NCBI GenBank assembly: GCA_000444245.1
Contig: ATSW01009841.1
Coordinates: 1-24,434, forward strand
Source: Botryllus schlosseri
Taxonomy: Eukaryota; Chordata; Ascidiacea; Stolidobranchia; Styelidae
Reading direction: 5' to 3'
DNA: 24,434 bases
Position numbers and translations under genes: made by a program. Every line of letters starts with the position of its first letter. Position 1 is the stretch's first letter. Under the pieces are notes generated by a model. That model ran no database searches. It was given only the letters and a program-made list of their open reading frames with translations, and was not told where the DNA came from. Shown here piece after piece: positions 1 to 11,600 of this stretch.

Positions 1-115
1 GCGACCACAAAGAATTGGTTTATTTGGTTACTTTTCGACCATGAATATTTCGATCGTTGCACTTTGTGACATTTCTGTGGGCTGATCACGAGTTCACGGA
101 AGGCATTGGCTATTC
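1..115 (-). repeat. Fragment of the hAT family seen at 20188-20682
   Basis: Read on the minus strand, this stretch (from tgatcagcccacag to attctttgtgg) matches the copy at 4853-4955 closely and the element at 20188-20682 more loosely. It is cut by the window edge. Confidence 0.6.
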
Positions 116-439
116 GTCCGGTATTGTGTGCCGTGCCGGTAACTATGCGGTGGAACAGGTTGTCCGCGACACATGAGCATGCGACGCAATGAAAAAACGA
201 CAGGTCAGCATGCGTGTGGCTTTACAACTCCAAAACCTACCCTAGCCCTCACCACAATGTACGCGCGCGTATCACTATCGCTGAACTGTTGGGTTGGAGT
301 ATATTATTCTGAATCTATAATTCATCAGAAAACTCCTACTCAAGTCATCTTCTTTGATTTTCATGTAATGTTTGAAAGCAATTTTCCTTTAAAATCCGCA
401 TTATTTCCAAAACACGGCCGGCATTAATACTGATAATTA

Positions 440-631
440 CATGATCGCATTACGTGATGAAACAGGAGGGGTGTCCCCGATACAACTGACGCTGTGGGTC
501 AAGAAATCTTCCGTCACTGAATAGCCCGTTGAGCAACGGCATCTAACTCCTCGACGATTCCGGGCGAGTGGCTGCCACTCTGAGTCGCTATCGAGTTGCT
601 GACAGATGACGCAGATTCTAGTAGAGCCTGC
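440..631 (-). CDS. Possible Cys-rich exon with EGF-like spacing
   Basis: After an acceptor-like ttgttccag the minus strand is open and reads CVICQQ..., then GVRCRCSTGYSVTEDF...VSC, ending before a weak GTAATG donor. The C-x-C-x-x-G-Y...C spacing is EGF-like. There is no second exon to confirm it. It could be part of the next gene to the left or chance. Low confidence. Confidence 0.2.
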
Positions 632-1137
632 CTGGAACAACAAGTTCAAAAGTACGCGTGGACTTCCGCGAGCATCATATTTCAAACACAAAATATTATG
701 ACACAAACAACATAGCACAAAATAAAACATCTACTCATACACTATCAGACACTCACGTTAGTATTGCAGAATAGAAAGTATCAGGTAAGCTCATTATAAG
801 TGCATTATTGACATATGCAATGACATAGGCCTATATATCATTTGGAAAATCACAGTCGGTGGGATAGCTAAAATTACGTCTAGAGTATAGGCCAAGGGTT
901 CCCCAACACACCGTGGCACTCTTTGTGAAAATTTCGAAAATGAATGGCCCGTATTTTTCAACCTCTACAAAAAATGAACGAAGAGACGCTATCTTAATTT
1001 GAAAAACTGGTTTATACAGTAACCGGTGTTTAGAATGATGATATGATGTATAAATACGAAAATGAATAAACATTATAGAACATGAAGTCACGAATTAGTT
1101 GTTACATATGCAATTAATGTGATGGTTTGAACTTGAT

Positions 1138-1143
1138 TTTATT
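1138..1143 (-). promoter_or_regulatory. Candidate poly(A) signal AATAAA
   Basis: The minus strand reads AATAAA about 590 bases past the TTLL3 stop. It is the first canonical hexamer I noticed downstream. In AT-rich DNA this is weak evidence. Confidence 0.25.
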
Positions 1144-1410
1144 CAGACCATATCTTAATTTCTAGTTTGGTAATGGAGGGAAGACAGTAAACTTAAGCTC
1201 ATGAAGTAGCTTTGTCTGCACTAAATATAAAAATATTTCTTTTGTTATAGTAGAGTAGACTTATGATATATGTTTTCAAATCTTTTCATGACGCTCAGGC
1301 CCACATAAATTCGAAACACGTGACTGCACGGTTGGGCAACCAAATTCGGCTAGCAATTTCGTAAACAGATATGGTAATGTTATAGCATGCGACCCGGCCA
1401 AAAATTGCTT

Positions 1411-1600
1411 GTGGCCTTAAACGAAAGCTACTGTTTCACTGAATCCGAAAATATAAATCGTAACTTCGTCGGGGAACTGCAACAACTCCAAAATTTCCCA
1501 TTAAAGCTGGAAATTGGCAATGTTTCCGAGAAATCGGAGCGCCGAAAAACCATGAACTTTACCATAACAACAACCTATGGTGACGTTCTTGACATAATGA
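1411..1600 (+). repeat. Old fragment related to the interior of the hAT element at 17259-18055
   Basis: Shares gaaagctactgt, tccgaaaatata and later blocks in the same order with 17760-17910. It is diverged, with no termini left. It lies just past the TTLL3 stop, possibly within the 3' UTR. The small open frame here is not a gene. Confidence 0.5.
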
Positions 1601-1735
1601 GCTAGGTCGCATCAAGAAATCTGTGTTTTTTAGACTATCATCATAACTAGTTAACACGCAATTTGTACTCAATGCTGATTTCTCTCATTCTCCGACCGCG
1701 CAGTAAAATATGTCGCGCATTTATACACGTGTTAT

Positions 1736-2648
1736 TTATCGTTGAGTCGACAGCCAGTTGCTAGAGTTTGACACCGACGGGCAAGAAACGGTGAGAAAGC
1801 TCTCGTGCGCCACCCCGATATTTTTCTCGTGCCTCTGTTTGAGCGAGAACAGTCTCAGAACAGGCGGGGATAAGGATTTGAGATGGTTCGGTTTTGCTGC
1901 TTTACTGATGGGTCCCAAAGGTGGACGAGTCCAATCTGAGACAGATTCAGAACAATCTGAATTTGTCCATTTAGCTGTAGCAGCAATGTCGGCTTTGTCC
2001 TTTGGCTTGTTAGCAAACGACGGGTGTTTGAGACTGTCCTTGGCGTGGAAAGGGTAGCGTACAACACTAGCGCCGCACAAATCAGGGAATTGCGGAGATA
2101 CGCGCGCATCTTTTAGTATTTTGGCATCGCCGGAGTCGGTCATTCCGTTACTGTGTTCTGAACTACCACTCGAATCAAACATCTTGTTATTGTCACCACG
2201 ACTACGGTCAATCACGCCACAATCGTTTGAGTGTTCTACTTCACAATTTGCGTCTGCGCAAGTCGATTCTCGACGATTTCCGATCCATTCATAAATACCT
2301 GAAATTCTCTGCCGTCCTGGGCCGTTAAAACGAAAGTCCTGACCCGGGTAGTTGTAGATTTCAGTATGTCTGGGCTTGTGGCCGCTAGCTAACGCCATAT
2401 CGCCGGCTAGCAGCCTTTGCAACGGTAAAGCAAGTCCGATGTTGTGCGGTGCTACGGCGACTACGCCGCTGGCTGGAAGCCCTCTTTGATGCGTTACGTT
2501 ACATCCCGGTACGAGAGAAGGCGGAAAAGTTTTCGGGACTACGACTTGATGATGGCAGTTTCGAACGCCTTGATGCATGATGCCCATGGACGAAGCGGCT
2601 TTTGCGTGCGAAGTGCTCACGCAGTGGAAGCCTCCCACGGATGACCTG
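1736..2648 (-). CDS. TTLL3: TTLL3 exon 20, terminal exon and stop
   Basis: About 303 codons then TAA at 1736-1738. There is no recognised domain. The sequence is Ser/Asp/Asn-rich with His-rich and basic patches, and the C-terminus is [11 protein letters not shown]. The long open frame in phase with exon 19 and the tandem acceptor at its start support it. A region this open but not conserved is typical of lineage-specific TTLL tails. Confidence 0.85.
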
Positions 2649-5600
2649 CTGTAGAGACGAGCACTTGAGCATAAGTTTGAAAAATATCGATTACTCGAAT
2701 TTTACTGAAATGTTCGTGAGACTACTACACTACAAGATTGCGATACAATAAAAAAAATAGGAAGGTGTTGAAACGACTTAGAGATGTCGAAACGACTAAG
2801 ACACCGACCTTGGCGTAGAACATTGGATTCAGACATTGGAAGAAATTAATTATTCTATAGATTTGAAAATATGAAACCCGCTCATCCCTCACCTGTTGAT
2901 CGATTTCGACAAGTTTCCGTGAGACATCGTCTTCGATAGCGGCTGTTGACCGTTATGGTGCAGATTAGAGTTAGAAGCGAACCGCGGCAGATTGAGAGCG
3001 CTCTGTCTTGTTGGAGTGGATTTTGCCTCGTTTGTAAGCCGCTGTAGCGTGCTCTGCATTCTCAGTTTTACCGGCGAGCTGGAACGGTCCGCTCTCAACG
3101 GGCTGCATTTCGAAAGAGGCGGACGACTGACTGCTCGTTGCGGGCGAGGTTGCGTCAAAACCCGCGTGGGTTTTGTTTCTTGCGCGGTACTTGCTGGCGG
3201 GCGAGGCGCTAATGGTTGTTGGTGGGTTGGGTTGTTTGTCCACGAGCGACGGATGGTGTGGTTCCCCCCGGGTCGCTTCAGTCCGAAGCCTTCGACCTGT
3301 GGACGCGAGAATGTTCGGTATAGCGGCAGACACACAGATAATTATAGTGGCCTTTAACCTTTCACTATCTAGCGAACACTTATGTTAATCTGCAAGCCTT
3401 CCGCGAACCCTAAATTTTCGCAAATTCACAAAAATAGAAATTACACCTACAATACATTAGGCTACTACGATAGACCTACTATTAGGATCTGTGCGTCAGC
3501 AATAGTGTCAAAAGAATTATGAAATGAATGACTATTTACTACATGTTAATGTGACTTCTTCTGTATTATTTGGGAGTGTGCCTTGACTTCCAGGCAACCA
3601 GACCAGCTAATGGAACCCATCGAGTTCGCGTGAACCCCAGTTAAGAACAATACTGCGCTATACGACTGTCAAGTGTGAGCTGATGTATTGTCAAGACATG
3701 AGCGCGAGTTCCTTACACAGCAACATCAGAAGCACGGCTTGTACGAGCAGAGGCGCGTCAGTAACGAAGTATGCTATACTTCTCTACTTGTAAAACATGA
3801 GATATCGTTCGCTCTATGCGCCAGCCACTAGGCTGGTTTTTACCGTTATGATGACGACGTAATCCCCGTGGTTTCGCTGTAGATTCTATTCGCTATGATT
3901 GCGTTGTTATCATATCTTGACACAAGACTAGCCTACGTATAGTTGACTGTTGTTAGCCTGCTGCGAATGCGCGGATAAATAGCAATACTCTATTTCGTAG
4001 TGCAATTAGTGCAAATGCTTGTTTTCATTTGATGTGAGCTTTATTAATCAATTGATTGACTGTTGGCGGTGCAGAATTTCAATATACAATCAAAGAATGT
4101 ATCTATATGAAATAAACCAGAACATGTTCATTGTTCAGTTGGGCTACATCAGTAACTATAGATGAAAATCCAGAAGACGCTGAACAGAGTGTGAAAGCTA
4201 CCAAGGTCTTATCGCCAAATATGACATAAATATTGACCTCAACAAATTACTTTCCTGTCTGTATTAGTAAGGCCTCAAGGACAGGTCTGGATAGGTAAGA
4301 AGGGTAGCCTATAGGCCTATTTACAAGCAAGTTGAAGGTCGCAAGCTTCTCCACTAGCAAAGCCTTACATAATAGCCAAATGTCCGATCAAACTACGTAT
4401 ACGACAACTAGGCAAGGACTGAATGCGTACTTTACAGTAAATGCAATCATATATTTTGCGTTTCATTCATTCAGTCGGTATCTGATTACCTGCAGAGATT
4501 TTCCGACATAAAGCGGGACGTCGATGAGCGGCTGCTTGAAGGCCAACTCGAACTTTCCGAGATCGCAGTTCTTGTCCTTCCGTCGATCCAGGACCACTGA
4601 AAGTGTGAACGCTAACTTAAAACAGCTGCCATACTGGCATTATAGGCCTCTATAACGTATTCATTCTATTAATTTGAATCTACAGAGACGATCTTCTCGA
4701 GGAGCGTTCCTTGCCAATGAAAGCGAATTCATCAACGAGAATTATAGTTTCGACCATGCTTTCTACTGTGTGAGGCTGTAAAGCTCGTATCGCAGCACAA
4801 GAACATGAAGTACAAAGCTGCGCGCATTGGTGGAAATGACATATCTGTGAAGTGATCAGCCCACAGCACTGTCAGAAAGTGCAAGAAATATAGCATGGTC
4901 GCATCAAATGATTTTTAATGTGATGTAAAACTGGCGTTATATTCTTTGTGGCCGCATCGAAGGTACATATTTTCACACATTCATACTGCTGAGCCAAATA
5001 CTCGAACCAGAGTCAGATCACGTAGATAGCCAATTTCCCCGCGTCCTAATTATATCGCGACTTCACCTTTCAAAGTATCCTCCTGCACAGAAGCGCAGAG
5101 CTTGCTCGTAACGGCCGTAGACCTTGACATGGTCGGACTTGAGTTGACCTCAATCAACCACGGGTTGTAATTGTCGTCGATCATGAAATCCGCGCCGTAA
5201 AGTTCGAACGAGCCTTTCCTAGAGAAGGTCAAAGAAGTCAGCTTAGCTACTCGGGCAGAAGTACTTGTGACGCTGCGTATTTTCCGCGCAAGTACATGTG
5301 TAGACGGGAGTGGTCAAAGTTGCCATCGCTGATACTCAAGTAGGAGTAGCTAATTCCCAGTCAGTTAAAAGTAAGTATTCCCAGTCCTATAGTTTTGCAG
5401 AGGAAACTGAAAACTCAAGAAGAAATAGTCTTAAAACATCAGCACCTGAGAAAGAAGGGTTGCATTTAAAACAAACGGTGTTTCAAAACAGTTTGTTTAA
5501 AACGTGTTTTAAACAGTGTTTTTAAAAAAGGCCATTAATAAAAAACAAAATTGTGTTTCTTTTAAGTTGTAAAATTATGCCATAATTGTGTGAATACTTT

Positions 5601-8600
5601 ACAAAAAAACATTTTGCATGAGCCTACCGACAATTACCACCCGATTTAGCCGACGTATATCGATATGGGATGGTTGGAACCTTCAAAATAGTAGGTTCAA
5701 CAGCAATAGTAGATATATTTCGTCAAAGGAGCTATTTTTACCCTATATTTTCAATTGTCAATGTCAATCAAATTTGATGTCACAATTGAATATTCGTGAC
5801 GTCATGTCTTTAAAAAAGCAAGAAAAACATTTTTTAAATTAGGGCCTTGTTTTAAACATATTTCTTTTGAATTGATTTTCGTTTTAAATGCAACCCTATA
5901 TAAGAAAGTAATAGGCAATTCCTATACTTGTGTGTTTGGAAAAAGTTCAAGTACTTCTTTAATGCCCTCTGCCTGAAACATGGCTTGAAAACGAATTGGT
6001 ACCTGTAATCTACAACGTCCTGTGCGGTCTGGCACATCTGTACGATGGCCCTCCTCATGCCAGGATAGATCAGGTCCTCCCACAGAGACTCGCAACCCTG
6101 CGATCTGATGAAACAATGAGATATTGTGAAATGAAAAAAAAGCTCCGAAATAGATTTCCGAATTAGTAGGAAACACAGTAAAAGTCGAGCTCAGTTCATT
6201 CTCATCAGAATGAGAACGGGAAATGTCCGAACAAAAGAATTTGGTTTCGTTTCGCACAATACAGTTCTCCTGCAGCATATTCAGGAAAACCAGAACTCAG
6301 ATTCAAAATCAGAGCATAGAAACATTTCACAATTAGATTAGTATTGATTAATGGCATTCCGCTCTAATCAGTATGATGAGACAACCAGGATTATCTACAC
6401 TCGTACAGGTCTGTCACCGATCGAGAACTCACTGCAAATGTCGCTTGAAATCGTCGTCTGACCACATATTCTCGGCGGGCAGCATGGGATGACGCTTCGA
6501 GTCGATTTCGAAGTTTTTTTGTACCGAATAATTGCAAAGATGGACGGATCTAAAAACAAGAAAACGTTCGTTTCGTGGCCAGACTTGTGTTTTTCGAGTA
6601 GTTCCATTTTTAGTTTTGAAATTTGAGTGGTTCTAGTTTCGCACTAGTATGGACGTGACGTGTTACAAAAAGAGAAAACTCACGGTTCCAGGTTGGAGAG
6701 AGTGAAGGGTCTGGTCGAGAACCTGAGGTAGGAGGATCTGTACATCCATATCGTCATCGGATTCCAGTCGGTGACCAGAAACCATTGGCGGATGTCGAAT
6801 TTGGTGCCGTACAGGAGAAGCGGGCGCTCGATGTATTTCTGAATAACCCATCTGCCGTCTTTCATCAAAGTCGGGTCGCACTGAACCAGCTTGAGAATGT
6901 CGTCCAGTTTGTTCATGACTTGGATACCTGAAATTCGGACTGGCTGATAACCCGGAAAGAGGTGGTCGGTAAGGAAGTACTGTTACGTTTTACGAGTATA
7001 TTTCGCATACTTGCAACTCTCATGCAAGCGGTTACAGAATCTGTCAACCTAGTTTGTGCCAATAGAAAGGACATATAATCATAAATTGTGTACGTTGAGC
7101 CTACGCCATCTGTTCGCCTCGCATATTTGAATTTCCATGCCAGCTACGTGATATTTGAAATTGTCATAGCAACTCATAGAAAAGCTCACGTGACACTGTC
7201 ATGGTAAATGAATATATTTGTGAAGATGGCATCTATTTGTGATGTGATTCGTGATTTTGCGTTGATCGCGAAGATGCAACCCTTTCGACTAACCGCTAAA
7301 AGTATGCGAATCCTGGACCAAATCTACTCCTTGAAGCTATATACTTTGAGTGCTTTTGAAAACGTCATTTCTACAGCATGAAGAAACTTTAGCATGCCTT
7401 GGAAATAGCTACTCGTCTTAGCCAATATTGATTATAAATGTGCATTACGTCTGCTACTTGAGTAGCAGCGTTGGCCACTTTAACCCTCTAAACCAGAGCC
7501 TCGAAAAATCTGCGGCTAACCTCTGCCGCGGGATTTGGCGCCCGGCTTCACAATCCACGTGTTCATGAACCCGTCGATATGATATTGCTGGTTGAGAGAC
7601 TTCATCTTATCGAGGACAGACTCGCTTCTCTTCAGCAACGAGCCGTTCATCTCGATAATCGCTCCTTCGCTAAAGAATAACAGAAAAAAGTGTTATGCAG
7701 AAGTGATGGTCGATGCTCGGTTGGCACTTACTCAGGAATGGTCACTGGTCAGTATAGGGTTGTTAAAAAATAAATTATTCTTCAATTTTTGAGGCTATTT
7801 GAGAAATTTTTTAGGTTGGCTAAAAACGCAGTGCATCAACTTCGGCACAATTCCAACTAGCAGATATGAAGCTATACAGTGAAAATTTTCAATTTATTAC
7901 AAAAATTCAATTTTTATTTTCAAATTTTACTGTCAACCCCATGAAATTGTTGAGTTGTCGACAATAACAATGTTTAACCATTTTTGGTCACTTCCAACCA
8001 GTAGAAGCGAAGTTATTTGAGTTTTTCATAAATAATTCTGCGATTTCCCATGCACCGTCAATGCTATTTTTCCAAATCTAAAATTTTCAACTACATTAAC
8101 TTCTCTTCTACCGGTTAGAAGTGTCCAAAATTGTTAAGCATCGTTATTGACGACAACTTAACAGTGTCATGGGTTTGACAGTAAAATTGGAAAACAAAAT
8201 TTAAAATATTTTTATGAAGATTTTTTTCAAAATTTTAAAAATACTATAGCTTCGCATCTGCTAGTCGGAATTAGCCAAATTTGATGTGCATCGTTCTTGA
8301 TGCCAACCCAAAAAATTTTGTACAACCCTATTTTACATGAATACAAGCGATGACTATACTTCGACCACTCGCGCACTTACTGGGCTAGTTTGTAATAGTT
8401 TTGAATAATCACGTCCCAGTTATGTTCCGGCGTCTCGCATACTGCATGGTCTAAATCGATGTCGTCGTGTTCTCGCTCCTGCGCGTGCAGTTCGCAAACT
8501 CGTATAGCCAGTTCCAATACGTGCTGCGGGATGACACGCGGCGACTCTGAAGTAAAGCGTGAATGACGTTTTTGTTCACACGAATCATTTTCTTAAACAC

Positions 8601-11600
8601 GAAAAACGACTCGAATTGAGTCACTTTGTGTATGGACTCGACTTGTACTCGAGTCATTCCGCATGACTCGACCAAGTTGTATCTCTCGAGATATTCTATA
8701 TGGCTTTATTCAAGACTCGTGTATCAGTACCGATCAATGCAAAGTAGGCCCCGAAACTGATGTCTTCTATCTGTTTCAATAAACACGTTAAGAGTGAGGA
8801 AATGAGTATATTGTGAACGTGAAACATTCGATATCACACAAAAGTTTCAAAAAGTGATTTGAACCTGATTTGAGCTCGATAATAGACAGCAAACGCTAGG
8901 AATCGGATTTTACCAGTTGCTCCTTGACTGGGACTCGGACTCTGTGGTGAATTGAAATGACTCAACTCGAGACTATAAAAGTAGGCTTGAATTGTGACTT
9001 GGTTACAATCCTCCGTTGTGATTTTCAACAAGCAAGCGACTCACCGTTTATAAGCTGCCTTTCTGGTCGGCTCGATTCGTCGCCGGCCGACCGCTCCAAC
9101 GCTATTCTGAGAATTGAGGTCGCAGCAACCCGTCGAAACTCGTCTGCAACGACGGATCATTTTAAGGTGTTTACATGTCACCGAAATCCACTGATCGCGA
9201 CAAAAAATGCGATTCTGTTCGAACAGGAAAGCACAGCCGAAAAAAATTTATCACTCGTGACCCGGTATTTAACAGAGTTGGACAATTAGAAACTTTTCCT
9301 CTTTCCAAATTACATTACAATTAGAATTACTGAATTCTCAAATACTTGGAAATTGAATTCAATTCCGAATTGGAAAGAAACACAACAAAAATCAAGTCCA
9401 CTTCATATCAAATCAGAGTTCATTCTTTCACAAGAATGAAAAATGTCTGCACATGCAAGCTTGTGGCCCGTTTCGCGCGACACAGTGCTCGGATATAGCA
9501 TTTTCGGGAATAGCACAAATGAGATTAGCATGTTAGCATTGAAAAGAGATCAAAGAAACAGATCACGAATTAGATTATCGGCATTACACAGTAATTCAGA
9601 GGTCTCAAACCAAAATTGGCTCACGAGTCAATTTCCTACAGTTTAACAGTTTTAATCAGACGACTAGTATTCTCCCGGATAAGCTAACTTCATGAGCTCC
9701 GCCCCTAAACGGCGATTACGAATCTCACCAATAAAATCCAACTTGTCCTCTTCTTGACTCAGTCTGAAGCATCTCGGGAAGAAGGAGTCCACGTTCGAGT
9801 TTGCAAAACACGGCAGCGTTCTCAAATTCATGCACAGGCCAACCTGCGAGGAAAGTCACGACGTGTAGGTGTATCCAAGCGTTACGTCGGAACCAGACTT
9901 GTACAAACTACTTATCTAGTTGGTTGACGGTCAGCTAACTACTGCTTTTCGAAAAATGAGTTGTTCTAGTTGTAGTTGTAGTTGCACGTTGGTAAATTGC
10001 ATTAGATGGTAAATTGCATTAGATGGTAAATTGCATTAGTTGGTACAAGTCTGGTCACGACCGAATATCACGTTACCTTAGTCGTGAAGTTCGCTTTAGC
10101 GTAGTGATTGACGACTTGGTCCTTCTGTAGAAAGCGCCAGTCGATCGACGAGTTGCGCGTCGTCCATTGGAAAGTCGGCACTTCGTTGCGAACCATACGA
10201 CCCTGCGATTGTCGCTCGCTTTAACATATCAAACATTTTGATTCTCTACTCTCGTTCTACCGCTAAATTGTATTTGCGATGGCCTTCTTGTTTTCGTTTA
10301 TCCATTTATTTTATATGATGCTGTGTGCTTTTAAATCTCAAACATTCTTGTGATATTCTCTCGATAAATGCAACTATTTTCCACGCATTTATCAACGGTG
10401 TACAATACACATACAGTGTACACACACGAATACCGAAAAGGGTGTGTATTCACACCCAAAAGGTGATACACAAAACATACCCTAGTTCAGGATGATGTCG
10501 CGTTTATAAACCAAACGTTCCAATACGTGCGTACCTTTACTTGGTTCCTACGCGCAAGCATCATTTGGATAAAAACATGTAGGCCTATGATATTGATTTG
10601 CACGGTTGTCAGGATCGTCTTCCTCGTCATTGTCGCGTGATCCAGAGTTTTAGTTCAATGATCAGAGCCAAATACAGTTAATCTAATTCAAATCTAATTG
10701 TGAAATGCGAAATAATTTCAATTCCAATCGAATTTCTGGTTTTTCATGAAAATGCTACAGGAGAACTGTATAGTACGAAAATAGTCAAGCTTGCTGCACA
10801 GATACTTGTCATTCTACTGCTTATGAAAATCAGCTCTGATTTGACACGAACTGAGTTTAATTTAATTTGCAAGTTTCTGCGAATTCACTAAATCTACTCT
10901 CATGTAATTGGGAAAAGCTAAAAATGTTCAAGTCGTTCAACTCTGGCGTGATCATCCTTACCATGATGCCATATTTGTTATCCGGATCGTCTTCGTCCTC
11001 CGAGTCCGGTCTTGGGCTCGCGCCGACTCCGGAATCCTTTTGGTCATCGTCTGTAGAAAGGGAACTCGTTCAGAGCAAATTCTCAGAGCAATTACAACCC
11101 TTACCGGCATCGTCATCGTCATCATCTACATCATCGCCGTCTGAGCAATCGCCCTTTTCTTTGAGCTTTCTCGGAGGCAGTTTGAATTCTTTTTCCACCC
11201 AACCCCGATCTCGAAGGGCGCGTCTGATGAGTGGATACGGGCCATGGATGGAAAAGATCTTCTTGTTCTGAAAAAGATCACTTTCTATAATATTTGGAAT
11301 GCAATTGCGTAATATATTCATATATTTAATAAAGCTGAATATGTCCGGATGGTATATACTCGCCATGAGTAATCGTCAGCAGCCTAGTAGAGATTTGAAA
11401 AGTACTCTCTCTCTCTCTACTCTCTCTCTCAGCAGGGAGTTGATTAACATATGTCGAACGCGAACCTTGATCGCCTTTTCCGCCTTGCTTTTCGCTTTCT
11501 GCAGCCTGTCCATGTTCGCGTACTGCTCGTTCACGGCTCTTTTGCGACTCTTCGATGAAGTCATAGAGATGAAAGTCTTTGAACGTGGCAGCGAGTTTGA

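Noticed and set aside
1758-2057. Plus-strand open frame over the last TTLL3 exon
   Set aside because: Antisense shadow without splice support or known motifs.
2992-3357. Open frame on the plus strand, and another minus frame, over TTLL3 exon 19
   Set aside because: Shadows of a GC-richer coding exon. The chosen frame continues the conserved VEGF..KRP motif and joins both neighbours.
6003-6097. Alternative frame of exon 16 using the inner AG (after gatcgc), giving an open frame [11 protein letters not shown]...
   Set aside because: It breaks phase with exons 15 and 17 and loses the conserved PGM...AQDVV segment. The outer AG restores both.
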